Notes: a model not told the origin generated them from the letters alone. DNA of 64,000 bases from Trichormus variabilis 0441 (GCF_009856605.1 NZ_CP047244.1:62001-126000); one strand, 5' to 3'. Shown: positions 53,509 to 62,227, counted from the first letter of the stretch. A program made the numbers and translations.

Positions 53509-54450
53509 ATGGCTGTTTCTAATCAAAGTACTTCCATTGACAGCGTTTGGCCCAGTTTGCCCTTAGCAGCTTGGCAGGATACCTATGCAACTCTCCATTT
53601 ATGGACGCAAGTCATCGGTAAAATCCGGTTGGCACTGGCACCTAAACTTAATCACTGGTGGCAATCTACTCTTTATGTCACACCGCGTGGACTAACAACC
53701 GCTTCAATCCCTTGCGGAACTCGTAACTTTCAAATTAGCTTTGATTTTCTCGACCATCAACTACAAATCGACACTAGCGACGGCATTACTAAAAGAATTG
53801 CACTGGCTCCTCGCTCTGTGGCAGATTTTTACCAAATGGTGCTAACTACATTGAGCGACATCGGCATCGAAGTCCGAATCTGGACGATGCCGCAAGAAGT
53901 GTCAGAACCCATCCCGTTCGATCAAGACTATCAACACGCAGCTTACGATCCGGAGTATGCACAACGGTTTTGGCGAATTCTTGTGCAAGTCGATCGCATC
54001 ATGACCTTATTCCGTTCACAGTTTATTGGTAAATCCAGCCCTGTACATTTTTTTTGGGGCAGCTTTGATCTTGCTGTGACTCGTTTCTCTGGTCGTCGTG
54101 CGCCAGAACACCCAGGAGGAGTTCCGAATATGGCAGATTGGGTTACGCGCGAAGCCTATTCACACGAAGTCAGTAGCTGTGGTTTTTGGCCAGGGGGTGG
54201 GTCAGTGGTAGAGCCTGTTTTTTACGCTTACGCTTATCCTGCGCCGGAAGGGTTTCGAGATTACCCAATCCAACCCAGAGAAGCTTTTTACAGCTCACAA
54301 ATGCAAGAGTTTATCCTACCCTATGAAGCCGTGAGACAAGCTGACGATCCAGATGCAATGCTCCTTGCCTTTTTCCAAAGCACCTATGAAGCAGCAGCCA
54401 ACTTAGGACATTGGGATCGAGTAGTCCTGGAGCGTTCCCCAACCGTGTAA
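53509..54450 (+). CDS. DUF5996 family protein
   Basis: The 313-aa product matches the DUF5996 family as I know it: SVWPSLPLAAWQDTYATLHL (the WP-LP-W-T--TLH start), YVTPRGLTTASIPCG, FQISFDFLDHQLQI, HFFWGSFDLAVTRFSGR and the C-terminal GFWPGGGSVVEPVFYAYAYP. Function is unknown. I chose the ATG at 53509 over the frame start at 53389 because the earlier codons overlap the hydrolase fossil. Nothing regulatory was seen. Confidence 0.85.
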   Translation: MAVSNQSTSIDSVWPSLPLAAWQDTYATLHLWTQVIGKIRLALAPKLNHWWQSTLYVTPRGLTTASIPCGTRNFQISFDFLDHQLQIDTSDGITKRIALAPRSVADFYQMVLTTLSDIGIEVRIWTMPQEVSEPIPFDQDYQHAAYDPEYAQRFWRILVQVDRIMTLFRSQFIGKSSPVHFFWGSFDLAVTRFSGRRAPEHPGGVPNMADWVTREAYSHEVSSCGFWPGGGSVVEPVFYAYAYPAPEGFRDYPIQPREAFYSSQMQEFILPYEAVRQADDPDAMLLAFFQSTYEAAANLGHWDRVVLERSPTV

Positions 54451-54813
54451 GGCTAACAAATTGCAAATTGCTGAAGCGGATGGACTAGCGACCTTGATAC
54501 AAAGTTTGAGGCGATCTGCTGCCACTTAGAGATACTGAATGGATAGTGGATAACCGGACAACCGATTTGCAAACAGCAGTTATACAACGCGGTAAGCAAA
54601 CAAGGAACTTCCAAATAAATAAATGTCCAATCGCTTTTGAAGCAGGGGGAGCAGGGGAAGCAGAGGGAGAAAGAATCTGACTTTTCATGTCATGTGGATT
54701 GGATAATTTAATTTCTGGAAGTCCCCAAGGAGCTTTCGTAATCAAAACTGGGGTCAAGTCCGAAATCAGCAGCGCGGTGTAAATCATTTGCAAAAGCTAT
54801 CTCTTGCGAGGTA
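54451..54813. other. spacer without genes
   Basis: About 360 nt. Only a purine-rich run (AGCAGGGGGAGCAGGGGAAG, around 54643) stands out; this is a frequent cyanobacterial spacer motif. No coding frame could be supported. Confidence 0.5.
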
Positions 54814-54846
54814 TGTCACTTAGTGACAAAATGTCATTTAATGACA
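54814..54846. promoter_or_regulatory. two tandem 15-bp palindromic operators
   Basis: TGTCACTTAGTGACA (54814-54828) and TGTCATTTAATGACA (54832-54846) are both perfect palindromes around a central T, with centres 18 bp apart. They sit directly in front of the TetR start. TGACA-type half-sites are typical of TetR operators, so this is probably where the regulator binds its own promoter. Confidence 0.75.
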
Positions 54847-54849
54847 AAT

Positions 54850-55551
54850 ATGGCACGAAAGACGGCTATGGCGAGTGATGGTGACAGCAACGCGATGAGC
54901 AATCACAAATCAGGCGATCGCAAATCAGGGGGGATGAATGCACAACGGCAACAGCGGGTACGTCTGGAGATTTCGCGGGAGGCAGCGCGTTTGTTCTGGG
55001 AACACGGTGTTGCTGCCACGAGCGGCGAACAAATCGCAAGCGCGGTTGGAATCTCGGTGCGAACCCTCTGGCGGTACTTCCGCAACAAGGAAAGCTGTGC
55101 TGAGCCGGTCTTGGCGCAGGATGTCGAGGAGTGTGTGGCGGTGCTGCGCCGCTGGCCTCGGGAAGTCTCTCTTGAAGATCACCTCCTTGAATGGGCAACG
55201 AACCGAACCAAAGATGTCGAGCAGCAAGCCTACGACGAGGCTGTCATCAAGATGACCGTGCTGGCTGAAAAAGAGCCGGATCTTCGCGCCGCCTGGCTAA
55301 TGACCCACGATCGAATTGAGCGAGAACTGGTCGAGATCATCGCGGATCGCCTGCGCCGCCCATCTGATGATATTGAGGTGCGGTTGCACGCGGCTGTCAC
55401 CACCGCAGTTTTGCGCGTCATTAGCGAAGATGTCAGCACCGCCCTCATGTCGGGAGCCGATCCTGCCTCCATCGGCAACCCCATCAGGCATATAGCCCAA
55501 GCTGTGCGCGTAGCCACTGGCGGAGCCGTCGGTGATCCCGTTGATCCCTAA
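54850..55551 (+). CDS. TetR-family regulator
   Basis: The 233-aa product has a TetR helix-turn-helix (LEISREAARLFWEHGVAATS, IASAVGISVRTLWRYFRNK) and an all-helical ligand domain. The N-terminus is long and polar; the start may be ATG 54850 or ATG 54868, and the upstream GTG at 54823 would lie inside the operator. GC content is far higher than in the genes before it, as also in the two CPBP genes after it, so the three look transferred together. Likely represses this block through the tandem palindromes. Confidence 0.88.
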   Translation: MARKTAMASDGDSNAMSNHKSGDRKSGGMNAQRQQRVRLEISREAARLFWEHGVAATSGEQIASAVGISVRTLWRYFRNKESCAEPVLAQDVEECVAVLRRWPREVSLEDHLLEWATNRTKDVEQQAYDEAVIKMTVLAEKEPDLRAAWLMTHDRIERELVEIIADRLRRPSDDIEVRLHAAVTTAVLRVISEDVSTALMSGADPASIGNPIRHIAQAVRVATGGAVGDPVDP

Positions 55552-55619
55552 AAACAATCGCAACGGCAACTACAGCCCAATTCGAGCAATACATACACGC
55601 ACGAGCAAAGGAGACGAAG

Positions 55620-56579
55620 ATGAGGATCAAAGCAATCACAGGACATCAGAAAATCGGAACGGAAGCGAAAGATTCAACTTACGTGGAGGCTGCCGGGTGG
55701 GGGAAGTATCGGTGGTGGCGGTATGTTCTGGGGTTGATGATCATCCTCTTTGCATGGATGGTCGTCGGTAGTAGTGCCAGCGTACTCGTCGCGTTCGCGC
55801 TCGGCGGACAGGCAGACCCCTCAGTGCTCAGTCCCGTGGAATACTACCTGTTTGTCATGACGAGTTTCTTGTTCTTCTTCGTGGGAGTCCTTATCGCTGT
55901 CTCCCTCGTCCACCGCCGCCACCCCCGAACACTCGTCACGGTGCAGGAGCGGATAAACTGGCATCGGGTCGGTCATGGATTCGTGGCGTGGTTCGTGCCG
56001 TACTGCCTGATCGGTGGGCTGGGGCAGTATCTGTTTTACCCGGATACCTTCTCCTTTAACTCCGACCTCTTAACCCTCGCACTCTTCGTGCCGCTGGCGC
56101 TGGTTCTTACCGCGATTCAGACGACCACTGAGGAGCTTTTCTTTCGCGGATACGTTGTGCAGGGTGCGAGCCTCATCTGGAGCAACCGCGTCTTTCTGGC
56201 GATCGTGCCAGCCGTGATATTCACCCTGCCGCACCTCCTTAACCCGGAGGTGTCCGCAGGCGGCTGGCTCACGGTCTTTTCCAACTACTTCTTCGTTCCG
56301 GGTCTGGTGTGGACTGTGGTCTCATTGATTGACGGCACCACCGAACTCGCCATCGGCGTACACTTCGCGAACAACATCGGCGGGGCACTCCTGTTCAACA
56401 TCACTGGAAGTGCCTTGCCCTCACCCGCTCTGTTCACAATCAGCGAGTATCACGCGACCTACGGGGCACTAGCGGTGCTGGTTGCAGTACCCGTGTTTCT
56501 GGCGATCGCCTACAAGGTGTTCAAACGCGACGGGGTATCCAAACTCGTTTCCCAGAGCGATCGGAGTGGTCGTTGGTGA
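55620..56579 (+). CDS. CPBP-family intramembrane protease/immunity-type protein
   Basis: The 319-aa product is a multi-spanning membrane protein (segments start near residues 38, 80, 120, 160 and later) with the CPBP motifs: QTTTEELFFRGYVVQG (Glu-Glu and Arg), PAVIFTLPHLLNPEV (His) and GVHFANNIGGALLF (His/Asn). Members are CAAX-protease-like or confer bacteriocin immunity. AGGAG precedes the ATG by 6 nt. Followed by a second CPBP gene 64 nt on. Substrate unknown. Confidence 0.88.
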   Translation: MRIKAITGHQKIGTEAKDSTYVEAAGWGKYRWWRYVLGLMIILFAWMVVGSSASVLVAFALGGQADPSVLSPVEYYLFVMTSFLFFFVGVLIAVSLVHRRHPRTLVTVQERINWHRVGHGFVAWFVPYCLIGGLGQYLFYPDTFSFNSDLLTLALFVPLALVLTAIQTTTEELFFRGYVVQGASLIWSNRVFLAIVPAVIFTLPHLLNPEVSAGGWLTVFSNYFFVPGLVWTVVSLIDGTTELAIGVHFANNIGGALLFNITGSALPSPALFTISEYHATYGALAVLVAVPVFLAIAYKVFKRDGVSKLVSQSDRSGRW

Positions 56580-56643
56580 CCCCGGCAAATCCCGAACCCA
56601 TCAGCAACTGAAGTCAGCAACCCGATAAAAGGAGTCAATTATC

Positions 56644-57384
56644 ATGCCTCGTGTTTCTTCAAATCACTTGCGGGAGTCGGGAAAGCCCCCTTCCGCGTCC
56701 TCGGCTCGGTCTAGCAAGACCTCCCGTCCGGGCTGGCCCGAGATTATCGTCGGACTCGTTGTCTATTTAATTGTAGGGTTCGGAGGCATCTCGCTGTTCA
56801 AGCAACTCAGTCTTGACCCCGTGGTCTACGGCCTGATCTTAACTGCATGGACTGGTGTCGCCACGCTGATCGCGTTCGCGGTGGCTGCGCGGCTGCGGAT
56901 TCGTTCCCTGAGTGCCTTCGGCGTGCGTCGAACCTCCGGACGCTGGCTCCTGATCGGCGTCGGAGTAGGACTGGTTGCCTTCGTGCTCAAGAGTCTGGCG
57001 ATCCTAGCCTGGGTTCAGATCACTGGGGACACGAACAATGTCCAGGATGTTTACGGAGATGGCGCTCGCGGCGGGTTACTGTCTCTGGTTTTGAGCACGG
57101 TGTTCATTGCCGTCTTCTCACCCCTTGGTGAGGAACTGCTCTACCGAGGCATCGTCACCAACGCGCTGCTGCGCTACGGCCCGTTTGTTGGGGTCGTGGG
57201 CAGCACTGTGATCTTCGCTCTCATGCATGGGATTAACAACATCTTTCCCGCTGCTGTGGTGGCTGGTCTCGCCACCGCCGAGGTCTTCCGCCGCAGCGGA
57301 TCGATCTGGCCCGGCCTCGTCGTCCACTTCGTTTTCAACCTGCCCTCGTTCCTGTTGATGGTGTTGTTCACCAGCACGGGCTGA
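56644..57384 (+). CDS. CPBP-family intramembrane protease
   Basis: The 246-aa product has a polar Ser/Pro-rich start (residues 1-30) and about eight hydrophobic segments. Motifs: FSPLGEELLYRGIVTNALL (Glu-Glu, Arg), STVIFALMHGINN (His) and WPGLVVHFVFNLPS (His/Asn). It belongs to the same GC-rich block as the preceding CPBP and TetR genes and is probably in one transcript with them. Confidence 0.88.
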   Translation: MPRVSSNHLRESGKPPSASSARSSKTSRPGWPEIIVGLVVYLIVGFGGISLFKQLSLDPVVYGLILTAWTGVATLIAFAVAARLRIRSLSAFGVRRTSGRWLLIGVGVGLVAFVLKSLAILAWVQITGDTNNVQDVYGDGARGGLLSLVLSTVFIAVFSPLGEELLYRGIVTNALLRYGPFVGVVGSTVIFALMHGINNIFPAAVVAGLATAEVFRRSGSIWPGLVVHFVFNLPSFLLMVLFTSTG

Positions 57385-57390
57385 TAGGAG

Positions 57391-57406
57391 GGATCGGAGT
57401 TTGATT
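57391..57406. repeat. short repeat shared with 48157-48172
   Basis: GGATCGGAGTTTGATT is identical at both places, and the following 20 nt are still similar (GCGCCGAAGCTCATATT against GTGCTGAAGGTCAATATT). Both lie just upstream of SDR fossils, so a longer segment was probably duplicated. Confidence 0.6.
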
Positions 57407-57578
57407 TTGCGCCGAAGCTCATATTCGATACTTACAAGTTTGTTACCTGTGAGCGGAATGTAGAGCAATGTGCGCCTGAATCAGCAGATTAAACTAATTA
57501 AGGAGAATCACAGACATGACTATCACTCGACTAAAGCGCTCTCAAAGCCTCCAGTCGTTCAACTTCCAAACTAATCTC

Positions 57579-57902
57579 ATGAAAAAGATAATTTTGCTAG
57601 CACTGGTGGGTACGGGATTCATAGTAAATATGCCCTTTATGGCACAGGCACTAGATTCAGAAAAAATTGGTCAGAACCTTGATCGAGAGCGGAATATGTC
57701 AATCGCTCAGTACAATCGCGACGATCGATATCGTCACGATCGATATCGTCACGATCGGTCTCCTTATCGAGTGTTTGTGGTTTATTACCGCAGCCGTGAC
57801 AATCGGAGATGGATTTTTGTGAGTACTCACTACAATCGTCGCGATGCCGAACGTGCTGCCGACCGCTTGGAGCGGCGTGGTTATCGAACCCAAATTTTAT
57901 GA
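57579..57902 (+). CDS. small exported protein with Arg/Tyr/Asp repeats
   Basis: The 107-aa product has a signal peptide (KKIILLALVGTGFIVNMPFM, cleavage after AQA), a charged middle with tandem RYRHD units (DDRYRHDRYRHDRSPYR) and a C-terminal half resembling SPOR-like folds (VFVVYYRSRDNRRWIFVSTH, DAERAADRLERRGYRTQIL). The repeat is visible in DNA as two copies of a 15-bp unit with GATCGATATCGTCAC. I chose ATG 57579 for the signal peptide; an ATG at 57516 adds 21 residues. Periplasmic; function unknown. Confidence 0.65.
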   Translation: MKKIILLALVGTGFIVNMPFMAQALDSEKIGQNLDRERNMSIAQYNRDDRYRHDRYRHDRSPYRVFVVYYRSRDNRRWIFVSTHYNRRDAERAADRLERRGYRTQIL

Positions 57903-57957
57903 TAGAGGCGTTTCAAACCAAGAGAGAACAACCAGATTTGATTTTAGGAGAAACACA

Positions 57958-57997
57958 ATGATACTTCAGGATAAGGTGGCGCTAGTCACCAGGTGGC
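57958..57997 (+). pseudogene. SDR gene fossil D, first 12 codons
   Basis: After TTAGGAGAAACACA comes an ATG encoding MILQDKVALVT, the same start as SDR fossil A. The SDR sequence stops there and the CPBP gene region follows. It is the shortest of the SDR remnants. Confidence 0.7.
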
Positions 57998-58055
57998 AAT
58001 CTTTATCTTGACATTGTGTCTACCCAGTATGCTGATGTCTCTGGAGATTAAATCA

Positions 58056-58847
58056 ATGGCAGTTTTGAAACAATTTGGGATTCTATTTGTGTTGGGCATT
58101 GCGGGAATTGTGATGCTTACGATTACGTCGGTTCCATTAATTGAGCAACGGTTAGCGAAGCTGTCTCCAGAAACACTGGAAAAAGTGCCGCCATTGGGGA
58201 TTTTAATGCTTCTGCAAGGACTACAGTATTCAATCCTACTGGCAATCAGCATTCTGATCGGAATTGGCTGTGCCTATCGCGTTGGATTACACTCACATTT
58301 GATTGATCATTGGGTGTTGCACACCGCTAAGTCTCCATCTTTTGCCGTTGAGTTGAAGTGGAGCTTGGGTGTGGGTGCAGCAGGGGCGATCGTTCTCTTG
58401 TTGCTCGATCGGTTGATGCAACCTGCCCTACCTGAAGCGCTACAGGCAGCCAATAATACAGAGCGAAGTTGGTTGAATTTGCTCACAGCAATATTTTATG
58501 GCGGCATCACTGAGGAAATTTTGATGCGCTGGGGTTTAATGTCGCTGCTTGTTTGGATCGCATGGAAAGTCTTCAAACAAGGCATTACGTTGCCCAGTCA
58601 AGGGATTTACCAGGCTGCGATCGTTCTAGCCGCGTTGGTATTTGGACTACTACACCTGCCAGCGACTGCTGCGATCGTTCCCCTCACTCCAGTTGTAATT
58701 ATTCGGGCGTTGTTACTGAATGGGATTGTGGGAATCGCGTTTGGCTGGCTCTTTTGGCAATATTCGCTAGAGGCTGCAATGTTAGCTCATATCAGCGTTC
58801 ATGCTTTTACCTTTGTTCTTAGCGGTTTGCTGGCTCTTTTGGCTTAG
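58056..58847 (+). CDS. CPBP-family intramembrane protease
   Basis: The 263-aa product has about eight hydrophobic segments and the CPBP motifs FYGGITEEILMRWGLM (Glu-Glu, Arg), ALVFGLLHLPATA (His) and MLAHISVHAFTFV (His). It is a normal-GC gene, unlike the two CPBPs upstream, so it is probably not a copy of them. I chose ATG 58056 because GGAG lies 9 nt before it; ATG 58035 is possible. Confidence 0.85.
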   Translation: MAVLKQFGILFVLGIAGIVMLTITSVPLIEQRLAKLSPETLEKVPPLGILMLLQGLQYSILLAISILIGIGCAYRVGLHSHLIDHWVLHTAKSPSFAVELKWSLGVGAAGAIVLLLLDRLMQPALPEALQAANNTERSWLNLLTAIFYGGITEEILMRWGLMSLLVWIAWKVFKQGITLPSQGIYQAAIVLAALVFGLLHLPATAAIVPLTPVVIIRALLLNGIVGIAFGWLFWQYSLEAAMLAHISVHAFTFVLSGLLALLA

Positions 58848-58990
58848 GTTTTGGAATAGATCTCATAGGGCTATCACTGCCCACAAAGTCTTGCTGTGAA
58901 AGGTTTTAAAGAGAAAGGTTTTGAAAATGGTGGGCGATGCCCACTACTTGAATTGATGCTCAACTCTACAGTTTTAAGGTAGTAAATCAA

Positions 58991-59278
58991 ATGATTCAGT
59001 GCAAAGATTTCGCGCCTCGAATTACTGAACGAGGACCCTTCGGCGGAGCTTCCGATTACGAATCCTTCTCCGAGGTTGTGAGTACTGTCAATCAGTGGAT
59101 CGAAAATACAACGATACAGGTAATCAATGTTGAAACTGTTGTTTTACCCGATCGGATTGAAGGCACAGGTGATGATGTCTACGGAGTGACGACCAGTAAT
59201 GCTTTCCACCCAGTGATGATCAGTCAGGGTCTTGCAATCAATTGCTTTCAATGTGTGCGTGTGTGGTACAGAGAATAA
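58991..59278 (+). CDS. small unrecognised protein
   Basis: The 95-aa product is soluble and has no family I know (MIQCKDFAPRITERGPFGGA, VINVETVVLPDR). It ends in FQCVRVWYRE. The length and start resemble small cyanobacterial proteins of unknown function that occur beside membrane proteins. It ends 21 nt before the next gene, so they may be co-transcribed. Confidence 0.5.
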   Translation: MIQCKDFAPRITERGPFGGASDYESFSEVVSTVNQWIENTTIQVINVETVVLPDRIEGTGDDVYGVTTSNAFHPVMISQGLAINCFQCVRVWYRE

Positions 59279-59299
59279 GCTTTATTGGAAAGAGAAAAA

Positions 59300-59677
59300 A
59301 TGAAACGATTTACTTTGTTTACTTTCCTGTATCTTGCGCTGGGAGTTTGTCTGACAGCGATCGCGCTTGGATACCCAAACCTGCCTTCGGGTCTTCAAAG
59401 AAGCTTGTTCATTAGTGCAGGAACCTCCTACATTTTTTGTCTCCTCAGCACCTTCCCATTTTGGCGCGAGAGGACGATCCGCTTCTATCGCAGACGGAAT
59501 TCAGCGGTAATTCTACCCTGGTTGGTGATGGGATTCTATATTGTTTGGATGATCTGGGAGGTTCAGAGTCAGAACTGGACGATGGAAGCCATTTTAGGAG
59601 CGTTTTCGCGGCTAATATTTGTCTTAGGGTTTGCAGAAATCATTGTGATTACATGGCGAGTGAATTCTGAACATTAG
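59300..59677 (+). CDS. small membrane protein
   Basis: The 125-aa product has four hydrophobic segments (LFTFLYLALGVCLTAIALG; LFISAGTSYIFCLLST; ILPWLVMGFYIVWMIW; RLIFVLGFAEIIVITW). ATG 59300 follows AAAGAGA. No family recognised; function unknown. Confidence 0.6.
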   Translation: MKRFTLFTFLYLALGVCLTAIALGYPNLPSGLQRSLFISAGTSYIFCLLSTFPFWRERTIRFYRRRNSAVILPWLVMGFYIVWMIWEVQSQNWTMEAILGAFSRLIFVLGFAEIIVITWRVNSEH

Positions 59678-59679
59678 TG

Positions 59680-59800
59680 TCTAAATCGAATGGCACGCTC
59701 GTTAAGACACAGCCCCTGCCCTGACTGGTTTCCAGTCTTAAGACTGGGAACGAGACTAAACAAGCGTTTGGGCTTTTCTTAGTGCCATTCGGGTCTAAAT
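59680..59800. repeat. small inverted-repeat element
   Basis: AATGGCAC at 59689-59696 is inverted at 59782-59789 (GTGCCATT), with a direct repeat TCTAAATCG outside both ends. Inside is a 16-bp perfect palindrome CCAGTCTTAAGACTGG (59732-59747) within a GGTTTCCAGTC...GACTGGGAACGAG motif known as a common cyanobacterial repeat. Confidence 0.6.
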
Positions 59801-59866
59801 CGGATGATGCCGAAACAAACTCGTTTCAGGAACGCGAGGAGTCAAACGTACTACATGAGGAACACC

Positions 59867-60268
59867 ATGAATAAGCCCAAGTTTTTTGTTACCCCTGGTT
59901 ATGGGGAATATCTGTTGAATCAATTGCATTACTCGCAAGCGGTAAAAATTGACAATCGAGTGGAGATATCAGGGCAAGGTGGCTGGGATGACAATCTGCA
60001 AATTACCGAATCGCTTGCAGACGAGATTGCTCAGGCGTTCAGGAACGTCGAGCGAACCTTGGCGACGGCTGGTGCGGGTTGGGAGCATGTGGTTCACGTT
60101 AATTCTTACCATGTTGGCGGGTTCCCCCCGGAGGTTAACGAAGTGATGTCCAAGCTATTTCGTCATTATATGCCGAATCACGCTCCAATCTGGACACAGG
60201 TAGGAGTCGCGGCGCTTGGACTACCCACGATGCGGATTGAAATTCGCGTGACTGCAATTGTTCCGTGA
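59867..60268 (+). CDS. RidA/YjgF-family protein
   Basis: The 133-aa product is a RidA-type enamine/imine deaminase: QLHYSQAVKIDNRVEISGQG, EIAQAFRNVERTLATAGAGW, HVVHVNSYHVGG and the C-terminal MRIEIRVTAIVP, in which the Arg that binds the substrate carboxylate is expected. I start at ATG 59867 (MNKPKFF) with GAGG 6 nt before it. Trimeric and cytosolic in the family. Its last bases overlap an upstream frame of the next gene. Confidence 0.88.
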   Translation: MNKPKFFVTPGYGEYLLNQLHYSQAVKIDNRVEISGQGGWDDNLQITESLADEIAQAFRNVERTLATAGAGWEHVVHVNSYHVGGFPPEVNEVMSKLFRHYMPNHAPIWTQVGVAALGLPTMRIEIRVTAIVP

Positions 60269-60342
60269 GTTTTGCAAGCGTTAATAACACAATTTATGCT
60301 GCTCGAAAACTGGTCTATCACTTAAAAGGAGAACTCAAGAGT

Positions 60343-60876
60343 GTGAATTCACAAACAGCTCAAACCACCACTAATGCTGACGAGTCGGCAATCCGTGCTT
60401 TCCTTCACCAGATGATTGATGCTTGGAATCGAGGTAGCGGGGAAGGCTTTGCTGAACGGGGCAGCAAAACTGCCGATTTCCTCACGTTCGAGGGTACACA
60501 TCTCAAGGGTCGAAAAGAAATCGCTGCATTTCATCAGCAAGCGTTCGACACGGTTATCAAAGGAACATGCCTGGAGGGTGAGGTGAATTTTGTCCGCTTC
60601 GTGAACTCGCAACTCGCGCTCATGCACGTAGTTATCAGGGTAATACTGCCCGGACAAACTGAAACTTCACCGTCACGAGATTCGCTGCCGCTATACGTCG
60701 TAACGAAATGCGACGAAGGTTGGCGGATCGAAGGGTTGCTAAATACCCGGAAGTTAACGCTAGAACGTCAATTCTTCTTAGACGACTTTGACTCCCTGAG
60801 TGCAGAGGCTCAACGTCAAGTGACCGACCTCGTTGCAGGTCTCAAAGCGAGTGGAGTAATCACTCCGACGCAATAA
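60343..60876 (+). CDS. SgcJ/EcaC-type NTF2-like protein
   Basis: The 177-aa product is NTF2-like of the SgcJ/EcaC oxidoreductase family: ESAIRAFLHQMIDAWNRGSG, FLTFEGTHLKGRKEIAAFHQ, then LALMHVVIRVILPGQTE. I choose the GTG at 60343, after AAAGGAGA; the frame is open upstream over a stretch without such a signal. No signal peptide. Substrate unknown. Third complete NTF2-like gene in the window. Confidence 0.8.
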   Translation: MNSQTAQTTTNADESAIRAFLHQMIDAWNRGSGEGFAERGSKTADFLTFEGTHLKGRKEIAAFHQQAFDTVIKGTCLEGEVNFVRFVNSQLALMHVVIRVILPGQTETSPSRDSLPLYVVTKCDEGWRIEGLLNTRKLTLERQFFLDDFDSLSAEAQRQVTDLVAGLKASGVITPTQ

Positions 60877-60931
60877 TCACTCCGACGCAAATTGATGCGA
60901 AATAAAACCAATCTCCATCAGGAGGACAATC

Positions 60932-61447
60932 ATGAAACCTCAACTCATTTTCGGAGTACTAACGATTGCAATAGGATTGCTCGGAGGTTCATTCACTCAT
61001 CCCGCGATAGCGTTCGCGGAGCGTGTGCTTTGCACTCAGCGCTGCTGCGTTCGCCCTTGGCATCTCCCAAGGGGAGAAGCGCAGATCGCACACCGCATTC
61101 CTCCACAACAAACCTCCCCCATTCTGATCGCCACTGCCTACACTGATTTAACCTTACCTACCTTGCGCCAAGGCGATCGCGGCAGAAACGTGCAATTGTT
61201 ACAGCGCATCCTTCAAGACAATGGCTTTTTAGGAGCCGCAGGTGTGAGGTTAGGCAATCCAAGAGGGGCGATCATCGATGGCATCTTTGGTGCGGTCACA
61301 GTGTCTGCGGTACGCGATCTCCAGCGACGATACAGAATCCCAGTTACAGGGCGAGTCAATCCAACCACCTGGGAAGTCCTGGATATGCACGAAAACCCCT
61401 ATCGATCGCCGCTTCCCTGGAAACAACAGAACATTACACAACCATAA
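60932..61447 (+). CDS. exported peptidoglycan-binding protein with a repeat-encoded insert
   Basis: The 171-aa product has a signal peptide ([20 protein letters not shown]) and a PG_binding_1 domain (about 85-152: [20 protein letters not shown] and [20 protein letters not shown]). Residues 27-55, including [19 protein letters not shown], are coded by a palindromic spacer repeat (GCGTTCGCGGAGCGTGTGC ... CTTGGCATCTCCCAAGGGG) that lies in frame inside the gene. The insert adds three cysteines after the signal. It should still be exported; cell-wall binding is inferred. Confidence 0.8.
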   Translation: MKPQLIFGVLTIAIGLLGGSFTHPAIAFAERVLCTQRCCVRPWHLPRGEAQIAHRIPPQQTSPILIATAYTDLTLPTLRQGDRGRNVQLLQRILQDNGFLGAAGVRLGNPRGAIIDGIFGAVTVSAVRDLQRRYRIPVTGRVNPTTWEVLDMHENPYRSPLPWKQQNITQP

Positions 61448-61464
61448 GCCACAGGAGATTTCTA

Positions 61465-61707
61465 ATGAACCGAAAGATTCTTTCAATCAAAATCACAACT
61501 ACTGTTACTGAAGCTGTAGCGAATGGAGATAAGGTAACACTTGTTGGTTTTGGCTCATTCGAGCGACGCGATCACGAAGTGTGCCGAAGGTATCGCTCAG
61601 AGCGTGAAGGGCGTAATCCCCAAACCAACGAGAAAATCACCATTCCTGCTACCAAAATACCTGCATTTTCTGCTGGCAAGCAGTTTCGGGAGAAAGTAGC
61701 ACCATAG
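61465..61707 (+). pseudogene. HU-family DNA-binding protein, damaged
   Basis: The 80-aa frame keeps [18 protein letters not shown] and [26 protein letters not shown], the HU dimer arm and DNA-binding ribbon. The first two helices (about 25 residues, including the usual ADAVL helix) are replaced by [17 protein letters not shown], and [11 protein letters not shown] is inserted after FERR from a GCGATCACGAAGTGTGCCG-type repeat. It may fold badly; it is either a pseudogene or a modified HU. Confidence 0.7.
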
Positions 61708-61859
61708 ATGAATTGCTTTGTTACCAGCAATCCAATCACTGTTCCCGCTGTGGCGATTACTATGAATGGGCTGTTTCATAGTAAACCTTTACCTATTGCT
61801 GCAATTCAAAACTAAAGTTTTTCTTCTTCATTTTCTACACTCCATACCTTGGAAAACAT

Positions 61860-62227
61860 TTGTTAGCAGCCAAACATAGACCTTCAAATGTAGACCCAGC
61901 AGCCGGGGCATTATCAGAACTACAGAGAGTAATTAAACAAATACGTACACAATGGAAGAATGTTGAGATTTTAGTACGTGGAGATAGTGCCTATTCCAGA
62001 GACGATATCATGACATGGTGTGAGTCGCTCCCTGGAGTTGACTACGTTTTTGGATTGGCGCGAAATAGTCGTTTAATTCAAATGACCACGACGACTCAAA
62101 ATAGAGCAAAGATTGAGTTTGAGCAGAAATTATCAACAGTAGTTTCATTCTTAGAAACTGTATTTAAACCAAATGAACAACTTTCCGAACTTGCTTGTGA
62201 CCTGATTGATAACTCAATTTGGCATAA
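61860..62227 (+). pseudogene. IS1380-type transposase, left part (split by IS630)
   Basis: LLAAKHRPSNVDPAAGALSE, VEILVRGDSAYSRDDIMTWC and VDYVFGLARNSRLI belong to the DDE core of IS1380-family transposases. The N-terminal 150-200 residues are absent upstream. The frame breaks at TTTGGCATAA, where the IS630 element has inserted. Confidence 0.85.

Noticed and set aside
57720..57765. Tandem GATCGATATCGTCAC units as a regulatory iteron array
   Set aside because: Only two full copies, and they lie inside the coding region of a small exported protein where they encode RYRHD.
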